A DNA stretch of 64,000 bases from the NCBI GenBank assembly GCA_040905925.1, contig JBBDQO010000136.1, forward strand, positions 1-64,000, written 5' to 3'. A program made the translations under genes and the position numbers. The stretch comes from JALYNX01 sp040905925 (GTDB taxonomy: Bacteria; Actinomycetota; Acidimicrobiia; Spongiisociales; ZC4RG35). Shown piece by piece: positions 59,689 through 64,000 of the stretch (within the stretch, counting starts at the first letter, position 1; the number at the start of each line of letters is the position of its first letter). The notes under the pieces were generated by a model that saw only the letters and a program-made list of their open reading frames with translations, did not search any database and was not told the origin of the DNA.

Positions 59689-60416
59689 TGACTCTGGCGA
59701 TCCATCTCTACCGGAGGATGATGCGCCGGGGACGGGTCATCGCCCTGGTCGCCCTTTCCTCGGTTCCGGGTCTCGTCTATTGGCTGGGCGTCTTCGATGC
59801 CGACAGCGGCGAAGCAGCAGGTCTCTATTCCGAAATCGTGTCTGCGGTGGGGTACACGTTTGTGATCGCCGCCCTCATTCTCACCGCCGCCACGCTTCGA
59901 GAAGAGAAAGACGCCGGCACCCTCCCCTACATCTACATGCGCCCGATCTCACGACCCTGGTTCGCCGCTCAGTCGATCATCGCCGGATCGGTGGCGGCGA
60001 TCGTGATCGGCATTGGCAGTTGGTTGGCCACCGTGCTGGCTTCGATCGCCGTCGGAAACGGCCTTGGGCCAACCCTTCCCGCGCTTTCGCTGTTTGTGGC
60101 GGCGGCCATCGGGTATGCCGCGGTGTTCGTCCCTCTCGGCTATCTGGCGCCCCGTTCCCTGCTGATCGGGCTCGGCTACATCATCGTTTGGGAGACCATC
60201 CTGGCCAACGTCGTAACCGGACTGGCCCAGTTCTCGATCTGGCGCATCGCCCTGTCGATCTACGCCGGGCTCGAGGACGATTTCGGCCGGGTGGCGAGCG
60301 ACACCCTGGGCCCGGTCACCCCGGGCGTGGGAGGTGGGGTCGCCAAGCTGGCGGCGGTGGTGTTGATCGGGCTTGGTGCCCTCACCTGGACCCTGCGCCG
60401 GCGCGACGCTCTATAG
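59685..60416 (+). CDS. ABC-2 type permease (pair 2)
   Basis: The 243-residue protein has six helices and the typical cytoplasmic segment LREEKDAGTLPYIYMRPISR. It starts MTLAIHLYRRMMRRGRVIAL. It is shorter than the pair 1 permease. It ends the operon that begins with ligC, before a strong bidirectional hairpin at 60427-60471. The substrate is unknown. Confidence 0.85.
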   Translation: MMTLAIHLYRRMMRRGRVIALVALSSVPGLVYWLGVFDADSGEAAGLYSEIVSAVGYTFVIAALILTAATLREEKDAGTLPYIYMRPISRPWFAAQSIIAGSVAAIVIGIGSWLATVLASIAVGNGLGPTLPALSLFVAAAIGYAAVFVPLGYLAPRSLLIGLGYIIVWETILANVVTGLAQFSIWRIALSIYAGLEDDFGRVASDTLGPVTPGVGGGVAKLAAVVLIGLGALTWTLRRRDAL

Positions 60417-60426
60417 GCCTCCCGCT

Positions 60427-60471
60427 AATTGGGTTGCACAGGTCCGCATGTGACACCTGTGCCTCCCAATT
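60427..60471. terminator. Bidirectional terminator between the ABC operon and the polymerase gene
   Basis: The arms aattgggttgcacaggt and acctgtgcctcccaatt pair over 17 positions with 2 mismatches, around an 11-base loop. The hairpin lies between two convergent stop codons (60416 and 60485), so it can end both transcripts. Confidence 0.8.
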
Positions 60472-60484
60472 ACGAAACAGAGGG

Positions 60485-61486
60485 TCAATACTGGTCGTCG
60501 GGGCGGCGTTGTCTCGAGGGCTGGACCCGTGGCGGCTCACCAGGCATCTTCGGATAGTGAGGCGGCCAGGGGGCATCGCCGATCCCGTTCTCCTCGTCCC
60601 TGGCCATCCACTCCAACAGGGTGTCGATCCGTCCCGCCGCCTCGTCGATGCCGTCGGTGAGGTCGCCGACCTTGGCGTACCGATCCCGGAACCGGTCAAG
60701 CGGGAAGTCCTCGATGGCGACGTCGCCCAACTCGTCCCAGGTGATCGGCGCCGAGATGAACCCGGTCGGTCTCACCCCATAGGCCGATGACACCGACTTG
60801 TCCCTGGCGTTCTGGTTGTAGTCGATGAAGACGCCCTGCCGTTCCTCCTTCCACCATTTGGTGGTCACCTCGCCCGGCATTCGTCGCTCCAACTCCCGGG
60901 CGAAAGCGAGCACGGCTCTCCTGGTCTGGAAGAAATCCCAGAGCGGTTCGATACGCACATAGACATGTATCCCGCGACTCCCCGAAGTCTTGGGCCAACC
61001 GACCAGCCCAATCTCCTCGAGTAGCTCGTGAGCCGCGGCCGCCGCATGACGGACCTGGTCGAAGGTGACCCCGGGACCCGGGTCGAAGTCGAAACGCAGC
61101 TCATCTGGATGGTCGGTGTCCTCGGCCCGGACCGGCCACGGGTGGAAATCGAGACAACCCAATTGGGCGAGCCGGACCACATCAGCCTCGACCCGGGGCA
61201 CATTCATCCGACCCGGTCGCTGCGATGGGAACCGGATCTGCACCGACTCGAACGGTGAGTTGTTCGCCGCCCTCTTGTGATAGATCGGGTCTTCGTCGAC
61301 GGTGCCCATGTAACGCTTGAGCATGGTTGGCCGGCCCCTGATCCCGCGGATGGCCCCTTCGGCGACCACCACGAAGTGCTCGATCACGTCGAGCTTCGTC
61401 CAGCCCTGCCGGGGGAAGATCACCCGGTCCGGGCTGGAGACTCGAACGTCCTCCCCACCGACGTTCACAGTGGTGTGGTCGCTCAT
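60485..61486 (-). CDS. LigD-type DNA polymerase/primase domain protein (stand-alone PolDom)
   Basis: The 333-residue protein begins with the PolDom opening VRVSSPDRVIFPRQGWTKLD and YMGTVDEDPIYHKRAANNSP. The catalytic aspartates are in ELRFDFDPGPGVTFDQV (DxD), followed by TSGSRGIHVYVRIEP and KWWKEERQGVFIDYNQNARD with SSAYGVRPT. This is the polymerase/primase module of bacterial non-homologous end joining, here not fused to a ligase. The ligase LigC is encoded nearby at 55978, and a Ku gene is not in the window. The C-terminal tail is Pro/Arg-rich and probably disordered. Confidence 0.93.
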   Translation of the reverse strand: MSDHTTVNVGGEDVRVSSPDRVIFPRQGWTKLDVIEHFVVVAEGAIRGIRGRPTMLKRYMGTVDEDPIYHKRAANNSPFESVQIRFPSQRPGRMNVPRVEADVVRLAQLGCLDFHPWPVRAEDTDHPDELRFDFDPGPGVTFDQVRHAAAAAHELLEEIGLVGWPKTSGSRGIHVYVRIEPLWDFFQTRRAVLAFARELERRMPGEVTTKWWKEERQGVFIDYNQNARDKSVSSAYGVRPTGFISAPITWDELGDVAIEDFPLDRFRDRYAKVGDLTDGIDEAAGRIDTLLEWMARDEENGIGDAPWPPHYPKMPGEPPRVQPSRQRRPDDQY

Positions 61487-61532
61487 GGGCTACCTAAGGT
61501 AAGCGGGACCGATCCCGAGTGGAGGGAAAAGG

Positions 61533-62012
61533 ATGACCGATCCGGTGAAGGACCCCACGCCTGAGCAGTCGGCGGCCTGGCATCGCACCTTCGCCCCGCG
61601 AGCCTTCAACCACACCTGGGATCTCCTCGACCTCGACACGCGGACCACCGACGAGGACGAGGACATGCTCGCCTCGACTTTCGCCCAACGATTTCACTGG
61701 TATCACGTGGGAGACCCCAGGAGCAGGGCCATCGCCGATTGGCAGGTCTCCCGGGTGGCCGTGGTGCTCGGTTATGCCGAGCTGGCTCAGAGATTCGGCG
61801 AGCGATCGCTAGCCGTCTGCGAGGAGAACGACCTCGATGCCTTCGTGAGGGGTTTTGCCCATGAGGCGATCGCCCGGGCCGCCGCCGAGGTCGATGACGT
61901 GGACACCTATACCGAGCATCTCGAGCTGGCGAAGGCCCTGCTGCCAGAGATCGAGGACACCGAAGAACGGGACGTCCTGGCCGCCGATCTCGCCGAGATG
62001 TCAGAGGCGTAG
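61533..62012 (+). CDS. Conserved hypothetical helical (TPR-like) protein
   Basis: The 159-residue protein begins MTDPVKDPTPEQSAAWHRTF and is nearly all helical, with a patch RFHWYHVGDPRSRAIADWQV and AYAELAQRFGERSLAV-like repeat helices toward the end (SRVAVVLGYAELAQRFGERS). The repeating helix pattern resembles short TPR arrays. The ribosome site is ggagggaaaagg. No family or function is recognised. It is followed by a convergent aldehyde dehydrogenase gene. Confidence 0.65.
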   Translation: MTDPVKDPTPEQSAAWHRTFAPRAFNHTWDLLDLDTRTTDEDEDMLASTFAQRFHWYHVGDPRSRAIADWQVSRVAVVLGYAELAQRFGERSLAVCEENDLDAFVRGFAHEAIARAAAEVDDVDTYTEHLELAKALLPEIEDTEERDVLAADLAEMSEA

Positions 62013-62022
62013 CAGCAGGTCG

Positions 62023-63606
62023 CTACTTGTAGAACGGCAACCGCCGGAAGAGGGCAACCAGACGCTCAACCAGGCGTCGATAGGTCTCGTAGGAGAGACC
62101 GAAGGCCGGGGCGTAAGCCGGGATCAGCCGCTGTACCGCCACCGTCTGCGGCTCGGTGAACTTGAGCAAACCCTCGCTCCCGTGGCGGCGACCCAAACCC
62201 GACTGCTTGAACCCGCCCATCGGAGCGTCGTGCGAGGCCCAGGTGGCGACGTATCCGTCGTTGATGGCGACACTCCCGGCGTGGAGCCTGATGGCGATGG
62301 CCTCAGCCTGGCGGGTGTCAGCTGACCAGACGCTGAAACTCAACCCGAGGTCGGAGTCGTTGGAGAGCCGGACCGCCTCGTCGGCGGAGGAAACCGGGTG
62401 GATGACAACCACCGGCCCGAAGGTCTCTCCTCGGCACAGGGACATAGTCTGGTCTACCTCGGTAAGGATGGTCGGCGAGTAGAAGAGCGGGCCCACATCA
62501 GGGCGAGGTTTGCCCCCGGTGAGCAGAATCGCCCCCTTGGCCAGGGCATCTTCGACATGGAACTCGACAGCGGCCAGGTGCTGGCGAGTGATCAACGAGC
62601 TGACCAGGGGCCCGAACTCGAACCCGGCCGAGACCTCCAAATGCTCGGTGTGCTCGACGAAGCGCCGGGTGAACTCGTCCAGGATGGGCCGCTCCACATA
62701 GATCCGCTCCATGTGGACGCACATCTGGCCGGCGTGCCCAAAGGTGGCCCTCGCCAGCTCGGGAATCGTTCGATCCAGGTCGGCATCGGCCAGGACGATG
62801 GCTGCGTTCTTGCCCCCAAGCTCCATCGAGGCGCCGATGAGTCTCCGCCCCGCCTGCTCGGCGACCTTGCTCCCGACCGCGCTCGACCCGGTGAACATCA
62901 CGTAGTCGACGGCATCGATCAAGGCGGGACCGCAGATCTCACCGAGCCCGGTCACCACCTGGATGACGCCGTCGGGGACACCGGCTCGGTCGAGGAGCCT
63001 CACCGCGGCCAGAAGCGAGAACGGTGTCTTCTCATCAGGTTTGAGCACGACGGAATTGCCGGCGACGAGAGCTGCCAGAGCATCACCTATCGACAGGTTG
63101 AAAGGGAAGTTCCACGGTGAGATGAACCCACACACCCCCTTGGGATGGCGGTACTCGTGGGTCTTGGTGAATAGGGGCATCGCCCCCTGGCGGCGATTTC
63201 TCCTGGTCAGCCTCGGCGCCATGTTGGCGTAATAACGGGCGGTTCCCGCCACGTCGACCACTTCCTCCCAGGCCCCGGCCCTCACCTTCCCTCCCTCGAG
63301 CTGGATGATGTCCACCACAGTGTCGACCTCCTTGAGCAGAAGGTCATGGAACTGGAGGAGGATCCTCGCTCGCCGTCTCACTCCCAACGCCGCCCAAGCC
63401 GGTTGGGTCTGGCGGGCTCTCTCCACCGCAGCAGCCACATCCTCTGCTGTTGCCTGGGGAATCCGGCCGATGACATCGAGGGTGAACGGAGAGTCGACCT
63501 CGATCAGTTCATGATCGTCCACGCCAACGTCCGCCCTGGATTCGAGATCTCGCAGGAGCTCCCATGTCACGTGTGGCGTGAGCCGAGGCAACTCGGTGGT
63601 CGACAT
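62023..63606 (-). CDS. NAD(P)-dependent aldehyde dehydrogenase (succinate-semialdehyde-type)
   Basis: The 527-residue protein has the family hallmarks: GVCGFISPWNFPFNLSIGDA, NSVVLKPDEKTPFSLLAAVR, ELGGKNAAIVLADADLDRTI (catalytic Glu in SMELGGKN) and FGHAGQMCVHMERIYVERPI (catalytic Cys). It oxidises aldehydes to acids. The Glu-rich SSA-type is favoured but not proved. The ATG at 63606 gives MSTTELPRLTPHVTWELL. An upstream reading frame to 63729 starts before the next gene on the other strand and adds a non-family tail. Confidence 0.88.
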   Translation of the reverse strand: MSTTELPRLTPHVTWELLRDLESRADVGVDDHELIEVDSPFTLDVIGRIPQATAEDVAAAVERARQTQPAWAALGVRRRARILLQFHDLLLKEVDTVVDIIQLEGGKVRAGAWEEVVDVAGTARYYANMAPRLTRRNRRQGAMPLFTKTHEYRHPKGVCGFISPWNFPFNLSIGDALAALVAGNSVVLKPDEKTPFSLLAAVRLLDRAGVPDGVIQVVTGLGEICGPALIDAVDYVMFTGSSAVGSKVAEQAGRRLIGASMELGGKNAAIVLADADLDRTIPELARATFGHAGQMCVHMERIYVERPILDEFTRRFVEHTEHLEVSAGFEFGPLVSSLITRQHLAAVEFHVEDALAKGAILLTGGKPRPDVGPLFYSPTILTEVDQTMSLCRGETFGPVVVIHPVSSADEAVRLSNDSDLGLSFSVWSADTRQAEAIAIRLHAGSVAINDGYVATWASHDAPMGGFKQSGLGRRHGSEGLLKFTEPQTVAVQRLIPAYAPAFGLSYETYRRLVERLVALFRRLPFYK

Positions 63607-63743
63607 GCTGGAACCGTACCCGGCGCTGTCCGCCTCATCGTCTGTGCCCAACCGCCCTCCATCGCTCAGTGTGGTTGCTGGACACAGAGAGTGGCCGAGG
63701 TAGAATGAGTTCCGAGACGAGATCACCAAAGGGGAGCCGAAAA

Positions 63744-64000
63744 ATGCGAAGACGACTGATCACGCTGGCAGCAACGTGCGCAATGCTGGTGTTGAGTGTC
63801 ATGGGACCGGCGCTGGCCACCAAACCTGGCACGGACCCCGATCTCATCGACGGGCACAAGATCACAATCTGTCATGTCACCAACTCGGCCACGAACCCGT
63901 TCGTGGTGATCACCATCGACATCGCTGCATGGCACAACAACGACGACAGTGTGGGTCACAGCCCGGAACATCACGTCAACGGCAAGACCGGGCAGCACGA
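63744..64000 (+). CDS. Small secreted protein, truncated at the window end
   Basis: The first ~85 residues are present. A signal peptide (LITLAATCAMLVLSVMGPAL, cut after ALA) is followed by a mature part rich in His and Asn with KITICHVTNSATNPFVVITI and DSVGHSPEHHVNG. This CHxT...NPxVxITI...HxxGH pattern is common in small exported actinobacterial proteins of unknown role. A good ribosome site (ggggagccgaaaa) precedes the ATG. The frame is open at position 64000, so the end is not seen. Confidence 0.75.
   Translation, partial: MRRRLITLAATCAMLVLSVMGPALATKPGTDPDLIDGHKITICHVTNSATNPFVVITIDIAAWHNNDDSVGHSPEHHVNGKTGQH

Noticed and set aside
63607..63729. An N-terminal extension of the aldehyde dehydrogenase gene to 63729
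   Set aside because: The first 41 residues do not look like the family, and the ATG at 63606 begins a normal N-terminus.

Overview
The window is GC-rich DNA from a high-GC Gram-positive-type bacterium. It is most likely an actinobacterium, and the gene mix would fit Acidimicrobiia. Supporting traits are a 180-kDa-class NAD-glutamate dehydrogenase, LigC plus a stand-alone LigD-type polymerase, a large ATPase-LuxR regulator, many Thr-rich lipoproteins, and GTG/TTG starts. A run of exactly 100 N at 22040-22139 marks a scaffold gap, so this is probably a draft or metagenome assembly. The taxonomy is inferred, not shown.

Layout. 1-6.0 kb is a decayed accessory region. It holds two broken IS3-type transposases, an IS21 IstA fragment, a broken MFS transporter, a piece of the B12-dependent ribonucleotide reductase tail, a 3x19-bp tandem repeat, and two intact genes (IclR regulator, Gfo/Idh oxidoreductase). 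6.0-16.5 kb (minus strand) holds a TolB-like lipoprotein, a secreted or anchored nuclease, a giant glutamate dehydrogenase, and a CPA2 cation:proton antiporter fused to a GlnD-like inactive HD plus two ACT domains. 16.6-20.2 kb encodes two coupled histidine kinases. 20.3-26 kb has a VOC protein, a ferredoxin-reductase/sulfite-oxidase-like pair, CorA (both sides of the gap truncated), a nucleotide cyclase and a purine/xanthine-type permease.

26-37.5 kb carries an LCCL lipoprotein, an ABC exporter with a NEW3-type exported protein, purine nucleoside phosphorylase, nitroreductase, a second ABC exporter (one ATPase, two permeases), an ATPase-LuxR regulator, and a tiny two-gene unit (47-aa and 119-aa proteins) with a strong ribosome binding site and a strong terminator. 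37.6-45.8 kb holds urocanate hydratase, an arginase-fold hydrolase, small membrane proteins, DusB, Maf, a thioesterase and an amidohydrolase. 45.8-54 kb has tandem S41 proteases (the first frameshifted), MsrA, a frameshifted zinc metallopeptidase, RidA, a lytic-transglycosylase-like protein, a Ca2+/cation exchanger and a DUF2461 gene with no canonical start. 55-64 kb has a BrkB-like membrane protein, LigC followed by two ABC ATPase/permease pairs in one overlapping operon, a convergent LigD-type polymerase gene, an aldehyde dehydrogenase and the start of a small secreted protein.

The most notable system is the antiporter with a GlnD C-terminal sensory module, next to glutamate dehydrogenase. 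This architecture suggests ion transport tuned by amino-acid or nitrogen status. The cluster of apparent frameshifts at 46-54 kb could be assembly error or real decay, and cannot be settled from the sequence alone.
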